NCBI GenBank assembly: GCA_036346375.1
Contig: CM070511.1
Coordinates: 10,912,001 to 10,976,000, forward strand
Length of the DNA stretch: 64,000 bases
Direction: 5' to 3'
From: Guadua angustifolia
Lineage: Eukaryota; Streptophyta; Magnoliopsida; Poales; Poaceae
A program made the position numbers and the translations under genes. Below are positions 1-13,236 of this stretch, piece by piece (positions within the stretch are counted from its first letter, which is position 1; every line of letters starts with the position of its first letter). Under the pieces are notes generated by a model. It saw only the letters and a list, made by a program, of their open reading frames with translations, was not told the DNA's origin and searched no databases.

Positions 1-1148
1 GGATCACCACACCGGTGTGCTAGCACCCACGCGTCTTGGCTAGGGTTTAGGGGCGGTGGGATGCAATGACGGCTAGGGTTTGTGGTGGGGAGAACCTCTC
101 ACCGCACACCCCCACACGCCCTTTATATAGAGTGCACTAACGGGCCTTCTACGATAGAAGCCCACTAGGACTCACACTAATGGATCTTCTACAAGAGAAA
201 TCCATTAAGGCGCCAGAGGATCCAAATCGTGTAAACCCACTAATGGATCCAATCCATCGGACATGATCCAACCCGTTAAGTGTGTGACCCGTTAGGTTCA
301 TGCATAAACGGCCATGGCCCCGAAAATCTCTTTTCGGACCATCGGACAACGATGGTTCCTAGCGGGACATGTTGTCCCCGAATCTACCAGTGATCGTATC
401 GGTGAACCTTGATATACTCATATACCAATCCTTTTGCCACGCGATACCGGTCAAGCTCAAGGCAAGATCGTGCCATCCTTGTGATAGCTCGACCCATTCA
501 CTCGTCAATGTAATGGATATAATTCGTGATTAACACTTTAATCACTTTGGCATGGCCATGCACTTTTCCTATCCATCCACACCGAGGGGCCCAGATATCT
601 CTCCGTTATCAAGGAGGGCAAATTCCATCTTGATCTCTTATATCTCACGTCATGTTTCATGGCATACTCGTGAGCTACCTTTATAACTCCCCTTTCTACG
701 GAGAAGCGTTTGATAGCCCCAAAGTATACAATTACACATCTTTGAGAATCAATAAGAATCTCGGGTCAAAGGATCGTATAGGTATACCACTCGAGACTAC
801 ACTCGATGGCACTTCAAAGATAACAATCTCATCGATGTCTCGGGCGGGTCTATCCAACCCCATGTTCTCTAACATGTGCCCACATTATTGATTTGATATC
901 TCCATATCTATGGTATGTGAAACATTACCATCAATCAATACATGTCTTTGGTCAGATCACTATTGTCCCACATAATGATATGTGACCGAGGATCGTTTAG
1001 AATAATATCATATAACCAATGTGTTTCACAATTAAGTCATACTCAATAAACAAAGGAGTGACATTTATTCATGGAACCGATAAGTACATGAACATAGACG
1101 TATGATACAATCATCTCACATGATCGCCTCTAGGGCATATCTCTAACA
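1..1148 (-). repeat. 3' LTR of Copia-A (partial)
   Basis: Near-identical to about 6830-7980, with scattered substitutions and 1-3 bp indels. It ends at CTAACA (1143-1148) next to the polypurine tract. By comparison with the 1,438-bp partner LTR, about 290 bp should lie left of position 1. Confidence 0.92.
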
Positions 1149-1162
1149 ATCTCCCACTTGCA

Positions 1163-2560
1163 CTAGAGTGCATCATGCAAGTATCTAATACCCATGGCTC
1201 TTGTGTGTGCCTCATGCTTCGGCTGCGGAAGAGGTTTTGTCAGCGGATCAGCGACATTCAGATCCGTGTGCACTTTGCAAATCTTCACATTTCCTCTATC
1301 GATGATCTCTCGGATGAGGTGATAACGCCTGAGTATGTGTTTGGATTTTTGGTGAGGCCTAGGCTCCTTCGCTTGTGCAATGGCACCACTATTGTCACAA
1401 TAGAGGTCCATTGGACGAGATGCACTAGCGACAACTTCCAACTCGAAACAAATTTTACGATCCAAATGACCTCCTTTGCGGCTTGAAGCGCAATATACTC
1501 GACCTCGATCGTGGAATCGACCACTTGTCTCTTGCTTGGAACTTTTCGACTCCTTCCCACCATTGAGGCGAGAATACAAAACCGGATTGCGATCGTGAAT
1601 CATCTTTATCGGTTTGGAAGCTAGCGTCAGTGTAACCCTTTACAACCAGCTCTTCCTCTCCTCCAAAGACCAAGAACATGTCCTCAGTCCTACGTAAGTA
1701 TTTGAGGATGTTCTTCACAGCTGCCCAGTGACTTTCACCCGAGTTTGATTGATATCTGCTCGTAACACTTAGAGCATATGATACATCTGGGCGTGTACAT
1801 AACATGGCATACATGATGGATCCAATAGCGGAGGCATATGGAATCACACTCATTTTCTTTTGCTCATCAGGTGTCGAAGCACACTGAGTCTTGCTTAGAT
1901 GAATACCATGCGACATTGGCAAGAAACCCTTCTTGGAATCTCGCATATTGAACCGTTTCAATATTTTATCAATGTATGTACTTTGGCTTAATCCAATTAG
2001 CCTTCTCGATCTATCTCTATAGATCTTTATGCCCAGTATGTAGGCTGCTTCTCCTAAATCTTTCATCGAGAAACATTTTCTCAAGTAAGATTGGACAGCT
2101 TCAAGCATTGGAATATCATTTCCAGTCAACAATATGTCATCTACATATAAGATCAGAAACACAAGTGTGCTCCCACTAGCCTTCTTGTAAATACAAGGTT
2201 CTTCTTCATTCTTGATGAAGCCAAACTCTTCTTGCTTCATCAAAGCGAAGATTCCAACTCGAGATGCTTGCTTGATCCATAAATAGACTTGAAGCTTGCA
2301 TACCTTGCCGACATCGTTTGGATCGACAAACCTTTAGGCTGTGTCATGTACACATCCTCACTTAGGTTTCCATTTAGGAAAGCCGTTTTGACATCCATTT
2401 GCCACAATTCCCAATCATAGAATGCGGCAATTGCTAGCATGATCCGAATAGATTTAAGCATAGCGACGGGTGAAAAAGTTTCATCATAATCAACACCTTG
2501 AATTTGCCTGAAACCTTTAGCCACCAATCGTGCCTTATGGATGTGAACATTTCCATCCAT
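1163..2560 (-). pseudogene. Reverse transcriptase and RNase H remnant of Copia-A pol
   Basis: On the - strand the RT begins near 2560 with an ARLVAKGF-type segment and DVKTAFLNG. The catalytic YVDD box (LYVDDILLTGND) lies in the segment ending at 2243. RNase H follows with YTDASFQTD, then LYCDNSGA and the C-terminal KSKHILRRYHLIREI and VADPLTKPL motifs near 1170-1400. The pieces occupy different frames (2560-2240, 2243-1455, 1603-1163), so at least two frameshifts interrupt what would be one polyprotein. No functional product is expected. Confidence 0.9.
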
Positions 2561-2829
2561 ATCTATCTTTTTCTTAAAGACCCATTTGCACTCGATAGGT
2601 TTTACCCCATCGAGGCGAGATCAACCAAGTTCCAAACCCGATTATCATACATGGACTTTATTTGAGATCTCATGGCTTCCAACCATTTCCCAGTCTGGTC
2701 CCACCATTGCTTCCTCATAGTCTTTGGGCTCATCGTTGTCCAACAACAACACGTCATGTTGTCCGTCGTGAGGAACATGTACCTCTCGGGTGCACGGCTA
2801 GTCCTCGTGAACTGCGTGGGGTGGTGCCT

Positions 2830-3778
2830 CTACCACGGGTTACGCAACATTTTGCATTTCCGTTCGAGGTTAGTAGGAGCTGAAACATTTTCAGATGTTT
2901 CCCGAATTTCTTCAAGTTGCACCTTGCTCCCACTAGCCCTTTTGAAAAACTCCTTTTCCAAAAGACACCATGTCGGCGACAAACACTTTGCCCTCTTCTC
3001 GGTTATAAAAATAATACCCTTTAGTTTCCCTAGGGTACCCCATAAAAAGCACTTATCGGACTTGGCGTGAAGCTTATCGGGCGTCATCGTTTTACATAGG
3101 CTTCACAGCCCCAAATCTTTAGAAAGACAACGAGGGCGCTTCGGTCCATATCTCATATGGCGTCTTCTCTCTGATTTTGATGGAACCCTATTTAGTGTGA
3201 GCGCAATTGTTTCTAGAGCAAATCCCCAAAATGACAATGGAAGATCAGTTTGACTCATCATAGACCGAACCATGTCCAACAAAGTTCAATTCCTCCGCTC
3301 GGATACCCCATTCCATTGAGGCGTTCGGTGAGTCAATTGAGAACTATTCCACAATTCTTAAGATGATCATTAAACTCATGGCTCAAATACTCACCTCCAC
3401 GATCGGATCGCGAAATTTAATTGTTTTGCCCAAATGATTTTGCACTTCATTACGAAACTCTTTGAACTTTTCAAAAGATTCAGACTTATGCCTCATTAGA
3501 TAGATATAGCCATACCTACTAAAGTCATCGGTAAAGGTAATGAAGTACTGAAATCCACCTCTGGCCCCAACGCTCATCGGTCCACATACATCAGTATGTA
3601 CTAAGGCCAATAAGTCACTCGCCCTCTCACTTGAACCAGTGAAAGGCGTTTTAGTCATCTTGCCAAGTAAACAAGGCTCGCACGTGTCAAATGATTCAAA
3701 ATCAAATGAATCAAGAAGACCATCTTTATGGAGCTTCTCCATAAGCTTCTTATTTATATGGCCTAGCGACAATGCCAC
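2830..3778 (-). pseudogene. GAG-pre-integrase and integrase remnant of Copia-A pol
   Basis: The segment 3778-3383 carries the zinc-binding HxxxL...C..C type pre-integrase region (CEPCLLGKMTKTPF) followed by the integrase core start (HTDVCGPM...YFITFTDDFSRYGYIYL). A C-terminal integrase part (LHAKSDKCFLWG...) continues at 3087-2830. Between them the frame is lost. The order integrase then RT on the - strand places it in copia pol. Confidence 0.85.
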
Positions 3779-4263
3779 GAGATAAGCGAATTCAAATCAT
3801 TTGTTTTGAGTCTTTTCAGATTAACATTATAGACAAAATTATCTTCAAGATTTAGCACATATAGCCCATTCAATGATGGACAATGACCATAGAGCATACC
3901 ATTGAAATAAATTGAACAACATTTGTTCTTTATTACAAAATCAAAACCATCTTCTTCCAAACATAAAGAAGAGATAATGTTTACGCTCAAAATTTGGAAC
4001 ATAATAACAATTATTTAATTCCAAAACTAATCACGAAGGTAGCGATAAGGGATAAGCATGCGACCATCGCAGACAACCTTTGCGCCATTGCCGACGCGAA
4101 TGTCCACCTCACCACTTGCACAACTTCTAGTCTTTCTTAGTCCACAGCGATTTGCAAACATGAATCATCGATCCGTTATCAAATACCCATGACTCATTAG
4201 GACAAGTAGCAAGATTAATTTCTATAACATTAATACGAAGTGGAAGCTAGAGTTCCATTCTTC

Positions 4264-4539
4264 TTATCCTCCAAGTATTTCTTGCGGTTCCTCGCCAATG
4301 ACCTTTCTTATGGCGGTAGTGACATGCATCGAAGCGATAGGACCACTTTTGGTCTTAGGTTTAGGGTTGGGGATCGTATCCACACCCTTGCCTTTTGCTC
4401 CACGCTTCCTTTTCTTACCACCATCCTTTTGGACCATCATCACATGATTATTGCTTTTCTTGATGCTTTCCTCTGCTGTCTTAAGCATCCCATGCGATTC
4501 AGACATGTTTTTCTTCATGCCATTCATATGAAAATTCAT
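4264..4539 (-). pseudogene. gag C-terminal remnant of Copia-A
   Basis: The - strand encodes a basic Lys-rich segment (SHGMLKTAEESIKKSNNHVMMVQK, then GGKKRKRGAKGKG) like the region just before the zinc knuckle of plant copia gag proteins. The knuckle and the N-terminal half are not readable in one frame. Confidence 0.6.
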
Positions 4540-4572
4540 GATGAAAGGCTCGAAGCTTCGAGAAGCGATTGA

Positions 4573-6528
4573 AGAATCACATCGATGGCCAACTCTTGGC
4601 TTAAGGGGAGTTCAGTTTCTCCAAGTTCTCAATGTAACCAATCATCTTGATCACATGAGGACTCACCGAACTACCTTCGAGTTAGCTTGCATAAGCAGAG
4701 CTTTTGAGATCGAGTATCTCTCGGCCCTAGCTTGGTTCTCAAACATGCTCTGAAGGCTGTGATCATAGCATAGGCATTCGTGTTCTCATATTGCTTTTGA
4801 AGCTCGAGTTCATTGTAGCAAGCATGAGACAACCAACATCAACCTCATCATTGACATGCTTCTCATAAGCACGTCGTTCGTGACGATAGCATCATCGGCT
4901 ATTTCCTCGGGATATGGCTCCTCAATGACATATTCTTTTTCTCTTGCTTGAGAACAATTCTCAAGTTTGGTACCAATCAATAAAGTTTGTTCGAGAGAGT
5001 TTCTCTTTCTCGAGAATCGATCATAAATTAAAACCAGTGTTTTGAGTGACAGTACTAGGTGCCATCTACAATAGAAATAAATACGCAAAGTCTTAGCACA
5101 ATGTTCATGTAAATCTTCTATTAAACATTTTAATAAAAGATACTCCCACTAAAGTCACTTTCCCTCTGGCGACTTTCAGTAGGACAAGATCCATATTCAC
5201 TAAAGTCCTAGTGAGCTTTGGCATCACCGCTAGAACCCGATAACATAGGTAGGCATAACATTGCCAATCACATCATATGTGATTCTTGTTTGTTGGGTGG
5301 CATCAATGCCCGGCTCCCAACATCCATGCCCGAAGCCCAAAACCGTTTTGATAGCCGATAAGTAAACCAATACTATGCATGCGGATGTCTGACATCCACC
5401 CTATTGATCAAGGAAGTTGATGGCACCCTGCTTTGGCAGAAACTACCATTCAACGTACAAGATCTCTATAGGTGCAGCTATTGGAAGAGCATGAAACTCT
5501 TAATTTTTCGAGGGAAACCATTCTAACATGACAATCATATCCACTAAACATGATAGAATAGCATGACAGGAATCATCACAGATAATCACATTAACTTGTG
5601 AAATAGTATGGCCCAAAGCACTCCAATCTCCATTGTCGCGCTTTCTGTCCACCGAGCCATCATGCTTGAAGCCGGCCTCCATGATCGAGTACCACGCTAC
5701 TACGTCTAATAGCTAGTAAACAACTTACATGAGGATTTCAAGCATCACAAATCGACACGCAGGCCGTTATACAATAACATGGCAGCCCAAGCTGCAATTA
5801 ACCATAGCACGCAGGCTATGAAAATTACATTAATGCATCACATACACACAAGGGAGCTATACTATTCACATCATTCCCTGCAAAAACAAGTTAAGCGCAG
5901 AATCATATTCTACCCTGCGATGGGAATCAAGTTTTATTTAACGGCCGCTACTTTGACTATCACGGCGGTCCCGTAGAAAATTTTTCGGGGAACGTAGATC
6001 ACATCTACGAAAACGCTATGGAAATTCAATCGGATTGAACAAATCATACCGATTCTGAGCCATCAGAATGCCTCAATTTCCAGAAGATTCTTGAGAAGGC
6101 GGCGACCACACCGATCTCGATCTGTTGGCACGATCTATTCAGCACGGGCAACTACCCCGATGGTGTTACCAGCCGGTAGGGGTAATGCACGGCATGAAAC
6201 AGAACGAGCACGAACTAATCTTTTGATCGTGTAGAACCATCAACTGATACATCCAATGCGTTAGGCCCCTCGAGAAGGTTGCGCGCACGCGGCCTCGATC
6301 TGTTGGCTAATATCATAGATGGCACATCACGGAAGTCCAGATGGTGTTTCCAGCCGGTATGGACAGTCGCGACATGATCTAGATAAAGCACGAACTAATC
6401 TTTTTGGCCTCGTAGCACTACCAACTCGTACCTCATGAACCCTATACCGATTGGTCACATCAACCCGTGACTAATCTAACAGCATATCAACATATGTGCA
6501 GCATCCAGATCCAAGACAACGCAAGATC
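4573..6528 (-). other. Copia-A leader and degraded gag N-terminus
   Basis: This lies between the PBS and the recognisable gag remnant. Only short frames without a domain I recognise are present. It is probably the 5' leader plus a frame-shattered gag N-terminus. Confidence 0.5.
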
Positions 6529-6541
6529 GGCTCTGATACCA
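6529..6541 (-). other. Primer-binding site of Copia-A
   Basis: The - strand reads TGGTATCAGAGCC, the initiator-Met-tRNA-complementary PBS typical of plant copia elements. It starts one base inside the LTR end. Confidence 0.85.
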
Positions 6542-6542
6542 C

Positions 6543-7980
6543 TGTAGGAGAACGCGTAGGCTACGCTAGCCGAAAATAAAATTTTCTACGCATTCAACCA
6601 GGATACATGCGAGTAGTGGATCATAGATCATTACCCTTGGAGCACGTTAGCAGCGGAAGAAGAGTGGGTGAAGCGTCCCCGCGTACTCCAAAGTACAGTA
6701 GTAGATGTCGAAGTTGATCGTCTCCTCCTCGCGATCGTGCACGCAACATTGTAGAGGAAGTAGACGTTCTCGCCAATCAGCGTCGAGGCAGATGCAACGG
6801 CGCCTCTACGGTATCCACACGTCCAGGGTAGGATCACCGCGCGCTGGTGTGCTAGCACCCACGCGTGCGGCTAGGGTTTAGGGGGCGGTGGGATGCAGCG
6901 ACGGCTAGGGTTTGTGGTGGGGAGAACCTCTCGGCTGCACACCCCACGCCCCTTTATATAGAGTGCACTAACGGACCTTCTACGATAGAAGCCCACTAGG
7001 ACTCACACTAATGGATCTTCTCTGATGAGAAATCCATTAAGACGCCAGAGGATCCAAATCGTGTAAACCCACTAATGGATCCAATCCATCGGACATGATC
7101 CAACCCGTTAAGTGTGTGACCCGTTAGGTTCATGCATAAGCGGCCATAGCCCCGAAAATCTCTTTTCGGACCATCGACAACAATGGTTCCTAGCAGGACA
7201 TGTTGTCCCCGAATCTGCACAGAGTGATCGTATCGGTGAACCTTGATATACTCATATACCAATCCTTTTGCCACGCGATACTAGTCAAGCTCAAGGCAAG
7301 ATCGTGCCATCCTTGTGATAGCTCGACCCATTCACTCGTCAATGTAATGGATATAATTCGTGATTAACACTTTAATCACTTTGGCATGGCCATGCACTTT
7401 TCATATCCATCCACACCGAGGGGCGGAGATATCTCTCCGTTATCAAGGAGGGCAAATTCCATCTTGATCTCTTATATCTCACGTCATGTTTCATGGCATA
7501 CTCGTGAGCTACCTTTATAACTCCCCTTTCACGGAGAAGCGTTTGATAGCCCCAAAGTATACAATTACACATCTTTGAGAATCAATAAGAATCTCGGGTC
7601 AAAGGATCGTATAGGTATACCACTCGAGACTACAATCGATGGCACTTCAAAGATAACAATCTCATCGAGTGTCTCGGGTGGGTCTATCCAACCCCATGTT
7701 CTCTAACATGTGCCCACATTATTGATTTGATATCTCCATATCTATGGTATGTGAAACATTACCATCAATCAATACATGTCTTTGGTCGATCACTATTGTC
7801 CCACATAATGATATGTGACCAGGATCGTTTAGAATAATATCATATAACCAATGTGTTTCACAATTAAGTCATACTCAATAAACAAAGGAGTGACATTTAT
7901 TCATGGAACTGATAAGTACATGAACATAGACGTATGATACAATCATCTCACATGATCGCCTCTAGGGCATATCACTAACA
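6543..7980 (-). repeat. 5' LTR of Copia-A
   Basis: A 1,438-bp LTR bounded on the + strand by TGTAGGAG (6543) and CTAACA (7980), giving TG...CA ends. It adjoins the primer-binding site and repeats the sequence at 1-1148. Confidence 0.9.
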
Positions 7981-8357
7981 TCAAATACTACCTCTCCCCT
8001 TCGCCTCCTCCCATTACCTATCCGATGCCGTCACTATCTTCCATGCCTTCGTCATCTCCTCTCACCCTCCTGCACCCTTGCTTCCTCCCTGCGTCGCCAC
8101 CTTACCCCATCGCCTTAGTGCCAGATCTAGTAGCTTTCAGTCACTTCACCATCGGATATGGCCTTGAGGCATTGCATCACCAGCTTCACTAATTGTCCTG
8201 AGGAAGAAGATGACGATGACCGAAGAGGAACAAGATGACAACGGCACTAGACCTTAACAATCCTCACAAAATTGGTGTTGGATCCAGCAGTCTTCAGCCA
8301 TGCTGCTAGCAAATCTAGCCATCCCACACCACGTTGCTACTGTCTCCGGCCACCATG
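7981..8357. other. Intergenic spacer, C/T-rich
   Basis: Pyrimidine-rich DNA between Copia-A and the solo LTR. No gene or repeat boundary is recognised apart from the TSD CCATG at its right end (8353-8357). Confidence 0.4.
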
Positions 8358-11300
8358 TGTAACATTCCAAGAATTCGAGTTTCTGAAAGCTTGAATTTCA
8401 AAATGAACCATCTGCATTTTTCTCCAATTAATTAAAGCTTAATTTGAATTTTCCAAAAGCAAAAGGATTTAATTTGACTAGTATATCCATCAAACTAAAG
8501 GTTTCCTATTTTTGTTGAGTTCCTTGTGCTTCAAGGAATTTTTATGTATTTTTGGAGATTTTTCCTGAATTTATTTGCTATTTATTTGAATTTATTTGCT
8601 TCTATTTGAATTTCTGGAATTTCTTAATTCAGAAATCCTTTTAAATTCCTTTTCCTCTCCCGGGCCGAATTCTCCTGGCCCGTTCTTATTCCCGTGCTGT
8701 TGGCCCGCTCCTATTCCTCTCGGCTCGGTCCACTTCACTTCCCCACCAGCCCACATCGGTCCGTTCCTCTCAGCCTAGCCGATGCCGCCGAAACCCTAAG
8801 CCCGGGCCATCCTTCGCTGTAGGATCCTGATCTAGCGGCCAAGACTCGCTCGCGTGTCAGAGCGTGTGTAAGCCGTTCAATCGTTGCCGCGTGAACGACC
8901 GAGATCGCGCCGCGTAGCGCCGCCGGGTAGAACTAGAACCCTAGCCGCCGCCGAACTGCCACCGCATATTCCGCGCGTGGACCCTCCTCCCGAGGCTATT
9001 TAAGCCGCCGTAGACCCTAGCCCGAGGTTCGCCTCCTCGCCGCGCGCATTTTGCCCCGATCCTCGTCGTCCGAGTCGCCACCGTCGGCCCTCGCGTGCTC
9101 GCCGAAGTTCCGCCGCCTCCCGAGACCTTCCGCCACCATTTTCTCTGCCTTCGGTGAGTCTCCGCCACAACCTGTTGCATGCCCGAGTTCGCCGCGTCGC
9201 TCTCCTTCGGATCCGCGCAAAACCCCGCCCGATCTGCCGCTCCTTCGCCATCTACCATGTCGTCTTCTCCGGTTCCAGCGGAATGGTGCCGCCCCTCGCC
9301 GTCGTCCGCAACCGCTAGCTCTCCGCCGTCCGATCACCAGCTGACGCGTCGGATCGTGCCACATCGCCTGCCGTGCCCTTGCGTCTTAGCCGCTCGATCA
9401 ATGCCGCCGTTGGATGTGCGCCATGTGCCTAGCCATGTCAGTGCCGCCGCCAGTCGTCGTGTCATCAGCCACGTGGTTGCCAAGTCAGTGCCACCTCAGC
9501 CCTAGCCCCCTGCGTGGCTGCCATGTCAGCGTGGTCCGCCACATCATTGAAACTCTCCTCGGTGCTCTCGATTCACGGTGAACCGTGTCACTGACACGTA
9601 GGCCCCATGTGTCAGCCGCATTTATTTTTCTCTTTTCCGAAAATCCCAGCCAATCAGATGGTGCCACGTGTCACCCCTTTCTGAATTTCTCTGATTTTCT
9701 CTCCCGAGGAACTTCCAGAGGCCCGTTCTCCTCCGTCCGGGCTCCGATTCTAGTTTCTAAATTCATCTAAATTCATGATCTATCTTCCAGTACCATTCTT
9801 TTCAATTTTTGAATTTTATTTGAATTTGTTTTATTTATTTGCTCTCGTTTCACGTGTAGACGACGTAGTCGAAAATCAGGCGAATCAACAGGCAGAGGTA
9901 GAACTAGCAAGGGGCATTGAAGGCAAGTCTTTCTTGATCATGTTGATCCCAAATTTTATGAAAACCTTATGTTGTTTTAAATTATGCATACTTATTATTT
10001 GCGTAATGTACTCTAAATGCAGTTTTAAGGTTTAGCTAAATTCCTGATTTGTTATACCCTCATTGACTTTAATCATGACAACCTTTGACACCTAGGTGAT
10101 ACTAGCTACTGTATTTGATGATAACTATTAGTGTAGCATGAGACGGTAGAATTGCTTAGTCCTCCTTAAGCGTTTCGGTATCATGCTATTATGGAAAACC
10201 TTTTCAAACATTGTTTAAACTTATTTGTGAGATTGTGGCAATTGGTGTTGTTGCTGTTATTTAATTGAATTAAAGTGAAAATGGCTTAGACCGGGGCAGA
10301 TGGATGTTGGGTGGGTGCTCGATGCACGAGACCTTGTAAAGTGGATGTTCTGCCCTAGTCAATTAAGGACCGAAGCATGTGTTACCATGGACCGAGCACT
10401 ATCGTACAACCACAAGTCTATATGGGTACGACCTGGCTGATTAATTTGTGTGTCTCGTTATTGGCTTCGCCATTTGGTTGAATGTGGGTGCCGGATGTAG
10501 ACACTCGCAAGGCGCAAGAGGGGGCTTCTGTACTAGGTGGATGGAACCCTAACAGCGGTGAAACCTTAGCGGGCGAAGTTAGTAGCGGGGTCGTGCATTG
10601 TAAAGGCCTTGTCATGATCTCTCTGTCGGCACACCAAAGGAAGTGTGTTAATTGCATGGCGACAAGAGTCGATCATGTCTTGTGGGTAAAGTTGTACACA
10701 CTCTGCAGAGTTAAAACTACTTAAGTAGCCGTGCCCACGGTTAAGGGCGAGCAAGGTACGTTAGCAAATTGTAGATCTTTTGGTTTTGTTTTAAATGAAA
10801 AATGGTGGTTTGGGAATCCGTGAGTGGATGGAACTCTCGGATTATGGTTTGACGGTTGGAGCCAGTCAGGTGGTTGGAACCTGTGTAGTTGTTATATTAA
10901 AATTCAATTACTATTCAATTTCATTTTTGTTAAATGATGTTTTGTGAAATTACTATTGGTATTTAAAGTTAAATTCTGCTTTACGCCAAACGAACCATAT
11001 TATGCCTTCAATTGTTCAGCCTTGCATATAGTTATTATGCATTATGTTTCCGAGACTTGCGGAGTACATTTTGTACTTACCCTTACAACTTCCCAACTTT
11101 CCACAGAGGAGTGTGCTGAAGCTGAAGGTGACTACGAGTTCTATGCTTGTGGTTATGATGAAGGCGATCCGGACTACTAGGACGCGTACCCCAGTCGATT
11201 GCCTGTGGCATATGGATTGGCTCATTCTGCTGCTATTTTATTTCCGCTACTTCTTATTGAACTTAAGCCATGAGGCTGGTTTATTTGTAATAATTTGGCC

Positions 11301-11447
11301 ATGAGGCTAATTCATTCTGCTTAATAAATGTTATTTGATTCGTGATATGATTATGTTATCATCACTGTTTTCACTGTGTGTGCTAGCTATTCCTGGACTA
11401 GCACGGATATACCCAGAGGGTTCGGATTTGGAAATCCGGTCCTGACA
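8358..11447. mobile_element. 3.1-kb solo LTR with 5-bp target-site duplication
   Basis: The block begins TGTAACATTCC (8358) and ends TCCTGACA (11447), giving TG...CA termini. It is flanked on both sides by CCATG (8353-8357 and 11448-11452), a perfect 5-bp TSD. No PBS, polypurine tract or gag/pol sequence adjoins either end, so it is a solo LTR left by LTR-LTR recombination. Internally it changes from A/T-rich (8360-8650) to strongly GC-rich (8700-9560, many overlapping spurious frames) and back. The size and start resemble the long LTRs of rice gypsy families such as RIRE3/RIRE8, but family assignment needs a search. Confidence 0.85.
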
Positions 11448-12442
11448 CCATGCATGCTTCTTCCCTGATGCTAGCATCATCCTCACCTCCTGCCGAGCTG
11501 CATTTTGTCCTCGCGACCATGCCGATAGGTGTCCCGCTTGTCCCCTACTTCTTTCCTCTCCTCTACAATAGTTCAATGGACCCAACCTAGGCTAGCAAGG
11601 CACAAAGATGGCACGACGTGCCAATGGTCCATGCCTGAGCTCGCCAAAGTCAAGTCGGGTTGGCATGGCTAGCTAGCTAGGCTATTGTGACACGACACGA
11701 TCAAGACCCACGACCCATCTGCTTGTGGCGTGCTGGCCTAGCATGCCCCATACCCAGGTTTAGTTGAGAAGCAAGAACATCCTCACCTGCTTGCATCCAT
11801 GGGAGACAAGTCCAAGGGGACATGTCAAACACATGGCTACAATGGTCAACAGTTGTCCTCATTGGCGCCTCTGCAATTTTTATTTCATACGAGGACATAT
11901 CTTGAGAGGAATATTGTCCTTATCCAAATGTATAAGACATATTTTTCCTTAGTATATAAATTAAGGCGATATTAAATATAACTAAACTATTATTAATTAT
12001 TATCTCTAAGTATTATATTCAATGCATGCATGTAGAATAAAGATGTATATTTTTAGGATATAGAGAGAATAGTATACTAATTTTGAAATTAAATGTGAAA
12101 TACTCCTTATCTTTATTGATAAGATCATTAAAAAAATATGTCTAGAGAGAGTACTGATCAATATTTATAAAGCAGAGCCTCTGCTGTTAAACTAAACTAA
12201 GTTGTACGTGCGTCTGCTGCTTGCCGCACGGCAGCTGCCCACAGGCCTAAAGCCCCTAATAACAAGACAATGATTTTTTTTATCACTCCGATGTTTAAGG
12301 TCATACTTTTCTCCAAGCAGGAATTTTGTTTAGAGATATGTTCGTTTAAAAGTTCGGTTTGCTAGGAAGCAACATAGGGTGCAGTTTAAATTCTAATGTC
12401 TAACTTTTAAGCACACGTGTGTCTTATTATGAGTTTTGTGAG
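11448..12442. other. Intergenic spacer
   Basis: After the TSD copy there is mixed-composition DNA, then an A/T-rich stretch (11920-12170) resembling eroded MITE sequence. No gene is supported. Confidence 0.4.
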
Positions 12443-12450
12443 GTGACGTA

Positions 12451-13024
12451 TAAGAGTGAAAATGGATTGGATATCGCCTGACCATCTGGAATTGGATCTG
12501 GTCGGGACCAGAACTATCCGGTTAGATCCGGGACCAGATCCGAATACTTAAATTTGGATTAGGATCGGATCCAGAGCATCTAATATTCGGTAAATACGGG
12601 ACATAATCTGGATATTCGGATTTTTTCTATTCGAATATTCGAATCAGATATTCGAATTTTTTCCTATTCAGATATTGGTAAGCCCAGTCTACTTTTATCA
12701 TATTTTTTCCATAGCAGCCTCTTTATATTAACAATTAATTGGTTTTATTGATCATCAAGTAGCATATTCTTTTTACAATGTCTATTAAGTTTGATTGATA
12801 TATAACTTGTTACTATAATCATGTACTCGTATGATTTTAATTCAATATATATTACTCTATATATCTTTATCTGTTTTTGACCTTAATCATATATATCATC
12901 TCAGATCCAGTATCCCGAATAACTTTGGATCAGATCCGTATCCGGTTCCTAATCCGAGGAAAAAATATGGGTTAGGATATGAGAAGAGCAATATTTGCTC
13001 GTATCCGACCCGTTTTCACCCCAA
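12451..13024. mobile_element. hAT-like non-autonomous TIR element (574 bp)
   Basis: The ends are TAAGAGTGAAAATGG and CCGTTTTCACCCCAA, imperfect inverted copies of the common plant hAT terminus TAGGGGTGAAAACGG. Flanks GTGACGTA (12443-12450) and GTCACGTT (13025-13032) match at 6 of 8 positions, an eroded 8-bp TSD. Subterminal regions repeat GGATCCGATCCGGAT-like and ATTCGAATATTCG motifs. No transposase is present. Confidence 0.7.
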
Positions 13025-13236
13025 GTCACGTTTTTATCGTTGGCCAACACATTCCTAGGCGTGCTCATTGCACGCACATGTGTGCGTGTGCATTTTCTTT
13101 GTTATCAGGTATAAAAGAAAAGGCATTATTAAATCTACATACAAGCTTTATATATTAAAAAACTTTAAATTATAGACTATATATTTCAACCAAGGAAGTA
13201 ACAACTAATGATCATGTAGCCCTTCAACCCTACTTC

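Larger units (their letters stand above)
1..7980 (-). mobile_element. Decayed Ty1-copia LTR retrotransposon (Copia-A), left LTR cut by window edge
   Basis: A copia-order element lies on the - strand: LTR (6543-7980), primer-binding site (6529-6541), gag remnant (about 4.3-4.5 kb), integrase (2.8-3.8 kb), reverse transcriptase and RNase H (1.2-2.6 kb), polypurine tract AAGTGGGAGAT (about 1149-1159 on the - strand), then the second LTR (1-1148, truncated by the window start). Integrase preceding RT is diagnostic of copia rather than gypsy. The LTRs start TGTTAG and end CTACA. Frameshifts and small indels break every domain, so it is not autonomous. The outer flank of the 3' LTR is outside the window, so the TSD cannot be checked; the 5-bp flank at the 5' LTR side is TCAAA (7981-7985). 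Confidence 0.92.

Noticed and set aside
8941..9770. Overlapping Arg/Pro-rich open frames on both strands
   Set aside because: They lie in a GC-rich island inside a solo LTR, occur in nearly every frame, and show no domain; composition explains them.
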